In this document: piece after piece, positions 12,479 through 24,263 of the stretch
Numbering within the stretch: position 1 is the stretch's first letter
How the letters are laid out: each line of letters begins with the position of its first letter
Origin: Phytophthora colocasiae
Lineage: Eukaryota; Oomycota; Peronosporomycetes; Peronosporales; Peronosporaceae
Assembly (NCBI GenBank): GCA_018806915.1
Contig: JAGKQI010000102.1
Span: forward strand, 1,426,001 to 1,490,000
Direction: 5' to 3'
DNA: 64,000 nt
Program-made: the position numbers and the translations under genes
Notes under the pieces: generated by a model
The model's input: only the letters and a program-made list of their open reading frames with translations
Database searches by the model: none
What the model was told of the DNA's origin: nothing

Positions 12479-12862
12479 CTGTCACCAGCTGGGTGCCAAG
12501 CACGCCTCGAAATCGGAGTTGGTGATCGTCAGAACGTTGGCGTTCGGCCCCCTCTCTCCTAGCACGCTTGTTGCCTCAGCAGCCGCGACAGCAGCACAGC
12601 ACGCGGTTAATGCCGCCGCCAGATGAACGCCGCTCATTGTTCGATCTTTCGATTTAACCAGACGGCCCCAGGCCGTAACTAGGTCACCGATGTAGTTACG
12701 CCGTACCCGTATGGTTATGATATTTTAGCCAATCACGGTTTCGTCTGGTTACTGGTCGATTTAACTTAACGAGACGGAAAATCCTAACAAAGACGCCCTA
12801 AGTCGCTTAAGCGTCGTGCACTGAAGCTGGTGAAGGCGTTCAACAATCTCGAGGGTGTTACG

Positions 12863-13431
12863 CAGGGTTTGGTAATTTTCCGTAACTATTGCCGATATTG
12901 GCAATATCATATTGCCATAATTTATTGCTCCTCAACCCCAATAACATGCAATTTTTTACACAGGTCAATCTTGGCTATAGCCAAATGTCGTTGACATGTG
13001 TGGTTGTTTTGCCAATGGATGGTAGCGAGAACTATCGCCAAACGGGTGGTGTGGCCACGTTTGCACACAGGGCACACGGGTTATTACAGTTGCTTGTCAT
13101 TTCCTAACTGAAATACTACTGTAGTATATTATATCAGTTGATTTGTGTGTTGTATGTATGATGTCGAGGAAATCGGACTATGACTTGTGCGTGTTGGTCG
13201 GAGAGGTTGGACGCGGTGGGAGGGTTCTCGAGGTAACCCCTCCTGAATCCAGGCGCATCGACAGCAACCAACTCGTTCAAAAACTCATGAGAAAAGACGA
13301 CATAGTGTCACATATTTCATGTGACCTACTGACTTGGTTGACATTGTCGAAAAAATTGGCAATAACTCAATTATTTATTGGCTTGGATGAAGGCCTCCAA
13401 TCCGTATGATATTGTATTTTTCCTATCCCTG
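12863..13431. mobile_element. Non-autonomous hAT-type element in the aminotransferase gene
   Basis: A 569-bp element beginning CAGGGTTTGG and ending with the complement of CAGGGATAGG. It is flanked by the exact 8-bp direct repeat GTGTTACG (12855-12862 and 13432-13439), the hallmark of hAT insertions. No transposase motif was found inside; short open frames are not convincing. Removing the element and one repeat restores the aminotransferase frame. Confidence 0.85.
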
Positions 13432-13463
13432 GTGTTACGTGCAACGAGACGGAGGGTGCATTA

Positions 13464-14567
13464 GGGGGAGTCAAAGTTAGGATTCGCGTGTCAAAATATA
13501 CAAGCAAGCGCGCTAAAATATCACAGAAACCCGGTCAAAATATAATATGGGTACACGCCAAGAAATAAAGGGGCTCCAACTTTGACAACCCCAACATGGT
13601 GGCCACCGCGATGCACGGCACTCCTACAGAAAGGCAACACAACGATCATCACTCTGCATTCCGCACTCCATCAAGCATGCCAAGACTAAGCGAGAGGCAG
13701 CAGTTCAGCCAGAACCCCAAAGCTCCTATCTGGCTTCAGCTGGCCGTCGCGTTTGACCGGCTTGGAACCAACGGCAATGGGGCCTCTCTCGGTCGCTCGC
13801 GAAAACGTTGGGGGCTTGGAAAGGGAACAGTTCCCTTTATACAGCACGCGGCATAATCGCTTTTAATGACCTTTCGTGACGAGTTTGTAGTGTGGCCAGA
13901 CTCAGCAGAAAGAAGACGACTCTCACGCCGCATGGAACACGAGGGATTTCAGTTTGTGTTGGGTTTATTGATGGTTGGAAGATTGGCATTAGTTATGTAA
14001 GTATTCAAATAAGCGGCTAGGTCGTTGAAGGCCTGCGTCGTCGTCCGCAGCGGTTTACCAGAGAATGTAGTCTTCTTGTTAGTCCCGTGAGTAGCATTAA
14101 AGTTCTCTTGTATCTCCATCCAAGTCACTAGATGGCCGTAGTCTCCTCTGGTAAGATGCACCTTCGCGGACGCGCTGTTCCATCGTTGGCGGCCATCCCT
14201 ACTTGCATGCAGCATTATCATAGCGTAGCATAGCATACGGGTGGGTGTACGTACTGGAAAGTAGCGTATGGCGGAGGGAATCTAGCTAGTGGCACGGACA
14301 TTGTGATGATGAGTACTCGCCAGTGCGGAATGCCTCGAGCCGTGTTGGGTACAGGCGTAAAATACCGACTGACAGCACTTTGTTATTTTCGGGCCGAATT
14401 TGCATCTCTGGATATCACCTGTGATCCCTGAAATCGTTCAGGTCTGGGGCTGAATGATTTCAGAAATCACAGGTCATTTGGCTGAAAAATGACATATTTC
14501 GCGCCAAAATATACAAATAAACGTGCCAAAATATCACGGGCAAAAATGCCAACTTTGACTCCCCCTA
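13464..14567. mobile_element. Deleted Harbinger-like element in the aminotransferase gene
   Basis: A 1.1-kb element with inverted ends GGGGGAGTCAAAGTT (left) and its complement (right). TTA flanks it at 13461-13463 and 14568-14570, if the terminal TA on the right is counted as part of the element. Inside, 13595-13960 encodes a nuclease N-terminal region (LAVAFDRLGTNGNGASLG, then a stop, then FRDEFVVWPDSAERRRLS). On the other strand 14236-13949 encodes a tryptophan-containing segment resembling a SANT-like partner (AFNDLAAYLN). Most of both genes is missing, so it is an internal deletion derivative. The nuclease lacks its catalytic residues. Confidence 0.75.
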
Positions 14568-14977
14568 TTATACACATTCCCAAACCTCACACTTCCAGCT
14601 AAAGCTGTTGAAGCCGCGAAGGAAGTAGGTATGGCCCCTGATGCGTTTTACTGCATGCAGATGCTGGACGAGACGGGAATTGTGGTGGTGCCCGGCTCGG
14701 GCTTCGGTCAGAAAACGGGTACGTGGCACTTCCGTTCTACGATCCTTCCGCCCGAGGAGGCTGTGGACGAGGTGATCGAGAAGACTTCCAAGTTCCACGC
14801 CGAGTTCATGGACAAGTATCGGGATAACGTCGCAAGGACAGCGTAATCGCGTCCTGCTCAGCTTCTGCATTCAAGAGAAGCTAATTGCTGTTAAATATAT
14901 GAAATCTTCTTCTGTATTTGATTGTCCGAAGGCAGATATGGCCTGGCAAAAAAGTTATTTGAATGCGCCTTGCCCTA

Positions 14978-17900
14978 TTAACGTTTGGGAGTTATTGGTG
15001 TACTGGAGGTTTTCTGCGGCTTTAGCATCCCGGCACCGCCGTTGTCTATTGTTCCTAACCTGCTCGATGGTCCTGGTGCCAAAGTCAATGTGGCACTATT
15101 CGGCTTCGTACTGCCCGACGGACTTGACTCACGCTTGGCAGGTGCGGACGGCCTGATAATTGGTATCTTAGTGATCGCACCGGTGTCCTTGGGTAATCCT
15201 GTTCCAGATCGAGTGGGCCCCGCAGCATTCTTCCCCCCAGAGCTTATTAATTTACCGGTCGAGGTACCCACCTTGACAGCCTGCGGCATTTTCGCGTGAC
15301 CTGGTCGAGCGGTAGCACAGTTGGGTAGTGTCGTTATCGGTGGTGACGGCTTGCTTGATGTTTTAAGAGCTGTCGTCTTCAATTTGTTAGGATCAGCTTT
15401 CGATCCCATGCCAAGTGTCAATGCCATCGAATTGCTTCCACTGCCCATGCCCAAACTACCTCCCAAGCCTCCACCGACATTCATGGCTCCGGTTCGTCCA
15501 GTGTCTTTCCCAGGCCCTCGAGTAATTTTGGTCACTAAATCGAACGACTTGACTCGTGCCCGTCGAACCACTTGGCCGTCCTTGCCCACCACTAACGTGT
15601 ACTCCAGCATACTTGACCACTTGGAATCAGCTGATGAATCCTCATGGTCTGTCATCAATCCCAAACTCTCCTCTTCAGTTAATTTCCGTTTATCGTCAGT
15701 ATCGTCTTGCGGCCGCCGCGGTTGCCCGAAATTGTTTGCCTCAACGCTTTGGCGAGTCTCTTGAAGAGCATTCGCGACATCCCGGTCACTGTCGATGGTT
15801 GACTCATCCAAGAACTGACGGATTCGATCAAGAGACTTCTCGTCTGATAAATATGAAAGCGCGTTTTTCCACTGCGGCACGAGCGAGATGGCCTTTAAAC
15901 GAACGTTCGGAACGGGGTCATCAAGCAGGTCAATGGCGACCTCGAGAAAGTTCCGTTGCCAGTAAAGCCTACTATTTACAGTCAGAGCGTAGACGCATGC
16001 GTCAAGGTAGAGAATTCGCCGCCAATAGCTCTTCGAGTGGCCATATTCTGTCCGAAGTCTGCTGAGCAAGGAGTACCGATGATTGGCAGTGTCGTTATAC
16101 CGAATGCACTTGAGCACTACTTGCATAGCGAGCATTTGAACTGGGCGAGCACCGTCTTCGATGAAGTCGAAAATGATAGGAATGACCATCTCGTACATTT
16201 GCGTGGACGAAAACCAACTCGGAAAGCTTTGTAATGTTTCAAGAAATACAAGCTGGTCACGATTTCGGCTCGGTGGCAGAATACCATGATACTCAACGAC
16301 TGCCTTGATGATTGAATCTAGAATCGCAGCCTACACATCGCGAATTAGATAATAACATCCCAGTATCCTTCATGAGAAATGCATACCTTTTGCTCCTCAT
16401 CGCTTGGATTAACCATGGCAGACAACAATTGCGGTGCTCGAGAAATAGCCATTCCCTGAACATCCGGTGATTCATCATTCATCAAACTCGTTACTAGAGT
16501 CTTGAGATAACGCATCGCTCGTTGTTGACCCAGCAACGTGGCAACTTCATGAATTCCAGCAGCGATGCGATGCCGAACCTGCTAACAACACAATTAAGTC
16601 AATCAATAGGCCACAAATTGACAGGGACATGTACCTCATCAGCTGGGTCACTAGCTAATTTGGCCAGTAAATCGTCCATCAATGTCGATGCATACGACGA
16701 CCCATAAGCTTTCACTATAGCAGGAAAATTATACGCGCAATACTGCCGAATATCAAGTTCTTCATGAGAGCACAGCTTCGAGTAGCTTTGTAGAAAAACG
16801 TGACCAGTGTCGTTTCCTAGATGATTCAGCGTGGCCAGTTTGGTGACAAGTTGCCCGTACTGCTCTGCTAATGATGACACCAAATAATCAGGAAGGGATT
16901 CAGCAATACTGACAAACTCAGGAACAATTTGCTTGGCGCGGTCCCGAGCTGGGAAAAAGTCAAAAAGCGAAAGGAGGGTCAGGAACGCAGTTTGCTTGAC
17001 CTACAGTCAGATCATATTTATTACATCAGGAAGGACAAATAAGACAAATAGTTCACGGTAGCGTACCTGCTCTTCTTCATCGTTTAGCAACTCTAATAGC
17101 TCCGGGAGAAGCTCCTTACAAGCGTGCTCCTCTCTTAGAAAAAACTGAAAGTTAGCATGCAAATTAACGAATGCATTGTCATAACCACTGCCTTACCCAA
17201 CAGCTCGAGCTAAGCCATCCAGTTGAATACACATACATTTCCGAACTTCGGCATCTGTATCTTGACATAACGCCATCATCTACACGCAGTGTTAGTACGG
17301 CAGCTACAATGGCAAAAGAATATAACTGTACCTTTTGGAAATAAAGACCTTCGATGTCTGGAGCCGACAACAGATTTAAAGCAGTGATAGCACCTAGAAT
17401 GAAGCAGCAAATAAGCCTCGATCCAGGTGTCTGAGAAACATCTCCCTTCTCGATAGCCACTCGTAGAATCTGCAACAATGGAAGTCGTTACCACTACATG
17501 TAAACATCTCTGGATTTACAACGACGTCTGAGCATACCTGTGTCTTCTTTAGAGCTGTACCAATTCGTGGAAGCAAAGCCACAACCACTAAACTCGCTTC
17601 CTCCGCATAATCTTTTTGCTGAATCTCGGCGATAATATCGAGAGCAAAAGGAACGAGCAACTTGGTAACCTGCTCGTCTGAGAGAAGATACACCGCGCTC
17701 TTTGTCTCTGTTCGGCATTCTTCGAGCTGCAGAGCATACTGATCGTGAAAGGTAACGGTAGGGTAGCTCAGTACTTTGCCGTCAAGCGTTGCACATGCCA
17801 AGCTCGCAAGGCCCTTGAATAACCCAAGAAGCACTGCAGAGTCCGTATTTGTCTCCAATTCATATTTCTGCCACACACCCTGGTCACGTGGAGCAATTGT

Positions 17901-18252
17901 TAGATTAGTTAGCAGCTTTGAGAATCGAGACGCTTCCAACTCACCTTCATGCAGTCGATAATAAGGCTGAGATTTGTTTTGGAGTTGTTGCTTGCCAAAA
18001 TCTTCGGAAGAGAGTTAAAAATGCTAATTTTCTGCTTGTCCAGTCCAGTCTTCAGGAGTTTTTCCGCTCTCTCCATCTCTGGCATGTTTTCGTCGACATT
18101 AAGTTTTTCAAGATCTGATTGTGACTGAACAAAAACAAAAAGAGCTTCGGGGTTAGAATGCCAATGCTGCAACACGTAAGCAACCTTACCAAAGTGTCTT
18201 CGCGTTCGAAGCATTCTGCCTCGCGTTCGTTAAAGAAACCCAACTCTTCCAT
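14978..18252 (-). CDS. PPP4R4-like HEAT-repeat regulatory subunit of protein phosphatase
   Basis: This resembles PPP4R4, a HEAT-repeat subunit that binds the PP4 catalytic subunit. Nine exons are proposed: 18252-18190, 18124-17945, 17879-17538, 17469-17332, 17279-17197, 17133-17067, 17000-16635, 16581-16387 and 16330-14978. All introns are GT-AG, 55-70 bp, and phases agree, giving about 928 residues. The N-terminal LEKLNVDENMPEMERAEKLL segment and later helical repeats such as AEVRKCMCIQLDGLARAV, IRQYCAYNFPAIVKAYG and YWRRILYLDACVYAL support the family. The last 250 residues are low-complexity (serine, glycine, proline, lysine) and probably disordered. The aminotransferase ends about 130 bp away, tail-to-tail. 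Confidence 0.87.
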
Positions 18253-18594
18253 TTTGAAGGTTGACTTGTAAAGTGACGTACGGGAACACACTTAACAGTT
18301 CTCTCTTCATCCCCTGGCGCGCAACAAGCTCCAGACGCCAACTTGAGAGCCTATTCTGCCGCGTTCAATTACCACGAGGGCTTGTTGCTCTCGTCTTTGG
18401 ACGCGCCTTCTCCCTAGATAGCAATTACATTGCTCTCGCTGCTGCTATTTTTGAGAAGCTAGAATTTCACGAAACCACTAAGGGAGTGTTCGCTTGAACA
18501 TCATGCAGCCATGGTAGGCTTCATAACGGCTAGAGTCCTTATCTGGAATAGTATTGTAGAAGTAATGATCAAAGTCTTTAATCTCTTTTGCAAT

Positions 18595-19572
18595 TTAGGT
18601 GCTGTCTTCGGCTAGAGGCATGACCTCAACGTATTTCTGCCAAATGAAGGCCACCTCCTTTTCCTTGCCTTCAATAAGCTGCCTTTGCCGCCGATGCTCG
18701 GTTTCGCGCTGGGATTCACTTAATAAAAGCTCTTCTCGCAAACGGAAAATCTCCTTTCGGAAAAGCTGCTCTTTGACTTGTGCTTTCTCGATGACTACTG
18801 TCATTTGCACTACTTTCTCTCGCAGTTCTACCAAATGCTGTTGCTTGTTCAGTTGCTGTTCGGTTAAGTCGAGTTTGTCCCGTTCGCGCTCCTCGTTCTC
18901 CTGCAAACGTTCATGTTCAAGTCGCTCTAGCTGTTCCTGACGATCTTCACACTTTCTTCGAAACTCTTCGATCTTTAGATCACGCTTCACTAACCTAGCT
19001 TTCCACGACCGCTGCTTGGATTCAGCCCCCTCTACATGTTGCTTTAATGTTCCTACCAACTCGTGCTGCTTCTTGCGTAACTTCGAGTTTTGTAGCTTGA
19101 GTTCGTCTACTGATGCCAGTACAACTTGTAATTTGGCCTTCCCATCACGCACGTCGTCAGTTTTCGACTTAAGTTCTCGGTTGAGTTCGCGTTCGACTGC
19201 TTTTTGAGCTGAAAGTTCACGGTCTACGCGATGAAACTCACTCTCCCAGTGCTCGCACAGCTTCTCCATACTCTGCAGCGCGGTTTCGAGCGCTTTTTCA
19301 CGTTGTTCGCCTTCGTGGAGCTGTACTTCGCGCGTTAAGATGCTGCGCTGAAACTCAGCGACCTGCTCCTCGAGAGTTTCAATCTGCGTCATAGCGTCGG
19401 CCACAAACGTCATGCGGCACTCCAACTCGTCCGACGTCTCGTGAAGCTGCGCAGTTACCGCTGCCACTTGCTCCACCAGCGTCGCGACCTCTTCGTCGCG
19501 TGCTCGGAGTTTTCTGCGCAACGCCCGCACTTCAGCTACCAGCTCCACCTGCGCTTCGTCGTCGTTGTCCAT
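18595..19572 (-). CDS. Long coiled-coil protein of unknown role
   Basis: A single uninterrupted frame of 325 residues starting MDNDDEAQVELVAEVRALRR. Almost the whole protein is charged heptad-like sequence rich in E, K, Q, L and R, so a continuous parallel coiled coil is expected. No catalytic or membrane motif is present. Such proteins are often cytoskeletal, centrosomal or flagellar in oomycetes, but nothing here decides that. It lies head-on behind the PPP4R4-like gene with about 340 bp between them, and its start faces the VIP1 start about 460 bp away, so promoters of both probably share 19573-20033. Confidence 0.75.
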   Translation of the reverse strand: MDNDDEAQVELVAEVRALRRKLRARDEEVATLVEQVAAVTAQLHETSDELECRMTFVADAMTQIETLEEQVAEFQRSILTREVQLHEGEQREKALETALQSMEKLCEHWESEFHRVDRELSAQKAVERELNRELKSKTDDVRDGKAKLQVVLASVDELKLQNSKLRKKQHELVGTLKQHVEGAESKQRSWKARLVKRDLKIEEFRRKCEDRQEQLERLEHERLQENEERERDKLDLTEQQLNKQQHLVELREKVVQMTVVIEKAQVKEQLFRKEIFRLREELLLSESQRETEHRRQRQLIEGKEKEVAFIWQKYVEVMPLAEDST

Positions 19573-20005
19573 CGCGTCTCTTCACAATACACACAGAGTT
19601 GAAGGCCAGGAAAAATCGATAGTCGGACGAACCAGCACTGCAAACGATGCGTTGTAGCCAAGATTCGCTGCGGCTCACAGTGAATCCTCAGCCAGTGGCA
19701 GCGCGAATGAAATCGACAAGAGATCGCACATCACTTGCGAGCAGCATGGTAGTTCAATGGCAACACCACCAATAGCTCGAGCAATGAATGCTACACGTAA
19801 TTTGGCATCATTGATGGGCCATCAATCGCTGTCCCATAGCATCGCCGAGTATAAGAATAGCCTCGACTTCTATTTATTGCATGAGGAACGCCGTTCATTG
19901 GATCAAATCCTCCCATCGCGACAAGAACTTGACTATGAGGCTCAACACTTCGCCTTTTCATCCCGAGACCTGTTGATGGCAAGAAAGCACAAAGCGCCGA
20001 GACCA

Positions 20006-20020
20006 TCACTCTGACTTTTT
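20006..20020 (+). promoter_or_regulatory. Oomycete-type initiator in front of VIP1
   Basis: TCACTCTGACTTTTT matches the oomycete initiator pattern (TCAYTYY, three bases, then W and T-rich). With A at 20008 as +1, the 5' leader would be about 26 nt, typical for oomycetes. Confidence 0.6.
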
Positions 20021-20033
20021 CCACATTGAAACA

Positions 20034-23000
20034 ATGGAGCGTACGCAGTCGCTCCCGGTGCCGCCGCCGACTGTGATGGCGTCCGCGTCCTCATCGGTAT
20101 CGCCCCCAATATCACCCCCGAGCGTGTCCAAGTACGTGGTGGGTGTGTGCGCGATGGAGAAAAAAACGCGCTCCAAGCCCATGCGCGAGATCTTGCGACG
20201 CCTCGAGAAGAAGCGGCAGTTTGACGTGTATGTGTTCGATGATAACACGATCCTCAATTGCTCGGTGGAGGCGTGGCCGGTGTGTGATGCACTAATCTCA
20301 TTTTACTCGACGGGTTTTCCACTGGAGAAAGCAGAGGAATATGTGCGTCGTGTACGCCCCGTGTTGGTTAATGAGCTGGGCATGCAACACGTACTGTTCG
20401 ATCGACGAAAAGTATATGCGCTGCTCACGCGCCACGGCATTCAGGTGCCTCGCCACGTCATTGTGAATCGAGATTTGCCCGGCGGCAAGCAGGACGAGCT
20501 CATTGAACACGATAACTACGTTGAGATCAATGGCGTGCGCATTAACAAGCCGTTTGTCGAAAAACCGGCAGATGCAGAGGATCATAACGTCTACATTTAC
20601 TATCCGACGAGTGCCGGCGGAGGCAGCAAACGGTTATTTCGAAAGGTGGGAGACCGATCTAGTGAGTTCTACCCCGATGTAAACCGTGTGCGTAGGGATG
20701 GTTCGTATATTTACGAAGAGTTCCTCAATACGCAGGGAACAGACGTCAAGGTCTACACGGTTGGCTCGAGTTATGGTCACGCGGAGGCGCGGAAGTCACC
20801 GGTGCTCGACGGCCGCGTTGTGAGGGACTCTGCGGGCAAGGAAGTGCGCTATCCTGTCATCTTGAACTCGACGGAGAAAGAAATGGCAAGGAAAGTGTGT
20901 CTGGCGTTCCATCAGACGGTATGCGGATTCGACCTTCTGCGTGTACGAGGCAGTTCATTCGTGTGCGATGTGAACGGTTGGAGTTTCGTGAAGAACTCGA
21001 AGAAATATTACGACGATTGTGGGCTCATCTTGCACAATTACTTGGTGTCGGCACTGCGTTCGCGGTACTTTCGCCTACGCCGTGCCAATTCACTAACCTC
21101 TATGGGTACGCAAATGTGTCCACAGTACGCTACAGAACCCAGTTTCATGGGCAACGGAAACCATGATTGGCGAGATCATGCACGACCAAGCTCGGGTTCC
21201 GATGTTTCGGAATCGAGCGTGGCAAGCGCTAGCAGCGTGGGTTTACTGCCAGACGACGAGAATCGGGAGGAACTGCGCTGTGTGATCGCTGTGGTGCGCC
21301 ATGGTGATCGCACGCCTAAACAGAAGCTCAAGACGCTAGTATGGGAGAGTGACCTTGTAGATTTTTACGAGAAACGGCGCAGCGAAGGCAAGTATGATGA
21401 AGTGAAGGTTAAAGCAGTGGCCGATCTTCAGGAACTACTCGATCTGGTGCGCAGCCTCATTAAAGCTTACGCTCCAGGCGTCGGCTCGAAGGAAGCTGTA
21501 TGGGAAGTTGAAGGTGGCGACAGTTTTGAAAAGTTGTTGCAGATGAAACGCGTGTTAGAGCGATGGAAATTTGCGGGAATTAATCGCAAAGTGCAATTTA
21601 AACCGCACAAGAGTTATGCTGCCGCTGCAGCTGCATACGCTGATGCTGCAGAAGGAGCAGAGAAACCCAAGGTTCTTATGGTCCTGAAGTGGGGAGGTGA
21701 TCTCACGGAGCGAGGTAAGCAACAAGGTGAGGAGCTGGGCCAGTCGTTCAGAAACAGTCTATATCCTGTTGAAGTGGAAGAGGGTGGCTTGTTGCGTTTA
21801 CACTCAACGTTCCGCCACGATCTTAAAATCTTCACGTCGGATGAAGGACGAGTGCAAATGACTGCAGCTGCATTTGCCAAGGGCTTTTTGGAGCTCGATG
21901 GAGATCTTACACCTATCCTCGTGAGTCTTGTCACCACTTTAGGACGAGGTATGTATTCCAGCTTTTGTGTGCTTGCTTTATAGTTTGCCTAACTTGCTGG
22001 ATGCTTGTGAACTTTATAGACGCCAATAAGATGTTGGACCATTCAGGGCAAGCTGATGCAACTGAGGAGATGCAGACCATAAAGAGCAAGTTGAGAATAT
22101 TGCTGCAGCGAGACTACTCCTCTCTGGAAGAGATGAAGGCTGCGATCGCCCCACTGAAGACGGAGTCTATCATCCAAGCCCTAGAAATCATAAAGAACCC
22201 GAAGGATGCATTGGTTCGTTTGCTGGAGCTGGTTCGAAAACTTCGTGCTGAAATCGCCGAACGTGTACAAGATAAGCGTGAGTTTGCTGAGTTTGTTATA
22301 TGGAATTTGCTGCTGCTGGGTATCGTTCTAACAGTTTTCGTTGTTGTTGTTTGCAGAGGCTGACGAAGCCACTCCGTTGTACATGGGTGAAACCTTCTCG
22401 CTCATGTTCGAGCGCTGGGATAAGATTTTCCGCGACTTCTACTCAATGAAGACGGACACTTTCAACCTGAGCAAGATTCCTGATGTTCATGACTGCATCA
22501 AGTATGACCTGCTCCACAACTCAAGTGTAGGTTGGAAATGTGGTCTCGAGCTTTTCAATCTCGCTGAAGCTCTGGCGAGGTGCTACGTTTCTCAAGAATA
22601 TGGCATGGATATTGCGGAGAAGCAGTCTATTGGCAATCGTGTCTCGCAAGCACTCTGTGCAAAGATCCGAGCAGATATCGTGACGGTCATGTCGGCTTCT
22701 GAGCAAGAGGGGTCATCTTCATCAAGAAGCCTATACGGTAATAGTGACGCTACTGAAGAAGGTATTGTAGACATTGCAGACCAGGACATCGAGCACCACG
22801 GATACCGCTTGGACCCGTCATACGCGAAGGAACTTCGTATCAAGAGCCCAAGTACTCAAGTTCGCACACGCCTTTACTTTACAAGCGAGAGTCATCTGCA
22901 CACGCTGCTGAATGTACTGCGCTTCCAGTGCCCATCGTGGCGAGCGCGGCACCAAGATGGCAGCGAAGATGACGAGTACGACATTTCGCTGGAGCAGGAG

Positions 23001-23375
23001 AAGTTCAGCAACGAAATTCTAAAGCGCATGGGTATTAGTGTTAACGACCACATGACACAGCGCAAGTATGTCTTCCGCGAGTCCAAGTTGCTCTCGGACA
23101 GCAGTCGACGTGCCTTAGACCGTGTTGCCGAGATCAACTATCTCGCACACGTCGTGATCCGGGTCTTCGAAACCCCATCGTTGCCGGAAGACAGCGAGGA
23201 CCGCTTCCGGGTGGAAATCTCTTTCTCCCCTGGTGTCAAGGACGGTCTTCCAAATGCCCCTGCCGGAGCTGAAGGGGTAGAAGACACCATTTATCTCACC
23301 AGGAATATGACCGGAGTCATGTTCGAGGACATGCTGGCAGCTTGTGTCTCGTCCGTCCAGAGCACCACTGTCTAA
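20034..23375 (+). CDS. VIP1/PPIP5K inositol pyrophosphate kinase-phosphatase
   Basis: This bifunctional cytosolic enzyme phosphorylates InsP6 or 5-InsP7 and carries a histidine-phosphatase-like domain that removes the product. Exons are 20034-21948, 22020-22277 and 22357-23375; both introns are about 70-80 bp, GT-AG, and restore the frame, giving 1,063 residues. The N-terminal domain starts VVGVCAMEKKTRSKPM and continues with the ATP-grasp region (KPFVEKPADAEDHNVYIYYP, GGGSKRLFRKVGDRSSEF, VCDVNGWSFVKNSKKYYDD). The phosphatase domain has RHGDRTPKQK near residue 421. Domain order and length fit the family well. A short alanine repeat lies at 21620-21655. Confidence 0.95.
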
Positions 23376-23545
23376 CGAGTCATGCCAGACGATACCAGTG
23401 TTACAGCGATCTATCCATGAGAGTACTGGGGAACTTGGTAAGGCAACATATTGAAAGAGACACAAAATTATGACAACTTCATTTTAAAGCTCGGGGTTTC
23501 TTCATCTTGATATACTTGATGAAGGTGTCGGGGATACGGTGTCTT

Positions 23546-23869
23546 CTACTCCTGGCCGATCCACTCAGTGAAACGGTGCGCGTGATACGCCGCCGACAGC
23601 GCTCCAAGCGAAGCCACAGACACAGGCAGAGGCTTCTTGGTGCGCACTGCACGCACGCCCATGGCACCCATGGTGATGGACGACATAAGCAGCGCCACGC
23701 CATGGCCGTTGGTCATTTCGCCCTTTTGCAGCAGGAAACCAGCGACGCCGAAGCCCGCGCCAAGCGTGACGCCCGCCACTAGCGACGGAACACTCTTGGT
23801 CTTGAGGTAGCCGAACACGCCGCCAGCCGTCAGCAGGCCGGCCATCGTGTAAGTAGGGTGGTGTGCCAT
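23546..23869 (-). CDS. TMEM14-family small membrane protein
   Basis: A protein of 107 residues starting MAHHPTYTMAGLLTAGGVFGYL. It has three to four hydrophobic segments with the small-residue pattern of the TMEM14/UPF0136 family (SLVAGVTLGAGFGVAGFLL, GVALLMSSITMGAMGVRA, VSVASLGALSAAYHAHRF). Animal members are mitochondrial inner-membrane or secretory-pathway proteins, and plant FAX proteins export fatty acids from plastids; the role here is unknown. It is tail-to-tail with VIP1, about 170 bp apart. A TCACTTT initiator-like site lies just upstream of its start. Confidence 0.88.
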   Translation of the reverse strand: MAHHPTYTMAGLLTAGGVFGYLKTKSVPSLVAGVTLGAGFGVAGFLLQKGEMTNGHGVALLMSSITMGAMGVRAVRTKKPLPVSVASLGALSAAYHAHRFTEWIGQE

Positions 23870-23929
23870 GCTGTGTCTTGAAAGTGAGGCTGGGGTGAGG
23901 TCCCTGCTACTACCGCATCGCTCATGTCC

Positions 23930-24240
23930 TAACCGAACTTTTGTCATAAGCGAACGTGAATATTCGCCAACGAAATTTGCATATCGTGTCCGTTCGGACA
24001 AGTACATTTTTACATTAGAATTCGACGATACGATTTCATCCAATGAAAATACATTATTGCGTTTTTGCTGCCAATCAGCAACTAGACACTTTTTTAAGTT
24101 GAGTTGTCCGACAGTGCGCACATATTTTGTCCGAACACTCTCAAAATATCGGATATTAGCATAGCCAACTCAAGCAATTGGAATATCAGAAAAATATCAT
24201 AATAATTCGGACAATTATCGGATAAGAGAGGGTCTGACAG
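23930..24240. repeat. TTGTCCGAA-type motif cluster left of the Crypton gene
   Basis: GTCCGTTCGGAC occurs near 23988, TTGTCCGA near 24107, TTGTCCGAAC near 24128 and TTCGGACAA near 24206. The same motif recurs at 26988-27030, to the right of the recombinase cluster, so the motifs bracket it. Confidence 0.55.
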
Positions 24241-24263
24241 ACCAGCCATTCACCAAAAGAAAC

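Larger units (their letters stand above)
10378..12798. mobile_element. PIF/Harbinger-type DNA transposon in the aminotransferase gene
   Basis: A 2.4-kb element with terminal inverted repeats of about 42 bp, starting GGGCCTCTTTGTTAGG on the left and ending in the complement of GGGCGTCTTTGTTAGG on the right. It is flanked by TTA on the left and TAA on the right, consistent with the TWA target preference of the superfamily. The host sequence TAAGTCGCTTAAG appears on both sides (10335-10347 and 12799-12811). It has the usual two genes: a Myb/SANT-like DNA-binding protein (plus) and a HARBI1-like nuclease (minus), converging near 11530. The nuclease is broken, so the copy is probably not autonomous. 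Confidence 0.88.
9232..14846 (+). pseudogene. Alanine aminotransferase gene split by three transposons
   Basis: Alanine aminotransferase is a PLP enzyme that interconverts alanine/2-oxoglutarate and pyruvate/glutamate. Coding pieces are 9232-10347, 12812-12862, 13440-13463 and 14571-14846. Their lengths are 1116, 51, 24 and 276 bp, all multiples of three, and joined they read through to the stop as about 488 residues, normal for the family. The PLP lysine lies in STSKGFTGECG near residue 298; NPGNPTGQ and PGSGFGQ are also present. The intervening blocks are a Harbinger, a hAT-type and a second Harbinger-like element with target duplications, so they are insertions and not introns. As it stands the first frame stops at 10350, losing the C-terminal domain. 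The coding pieces show no other damage, so the disruption looks recent. Confidence 0.92.

Noticed and set aside
10348..14570. The blocks in the aminotransferase gene as introns
   Set aside because: Two of them carry target-site duplications and inverted ends and the third carries an extra terminus; none has proper GT-AG borders at the coding joins.
15000..16240. Plus-strand frames of 92-169 residues
   Set aside because: They are shadows of the long last exon of the PPP4R4-like gene on the minus strand.
19757..20014. Plus-strand frame of 85 residues upstream of VIP1
   Set aside because: It lies in the shared promoter region, an equally open frame exists on the other strand, and it has no recognisable motif; it also overlaps the initiator at 20006.
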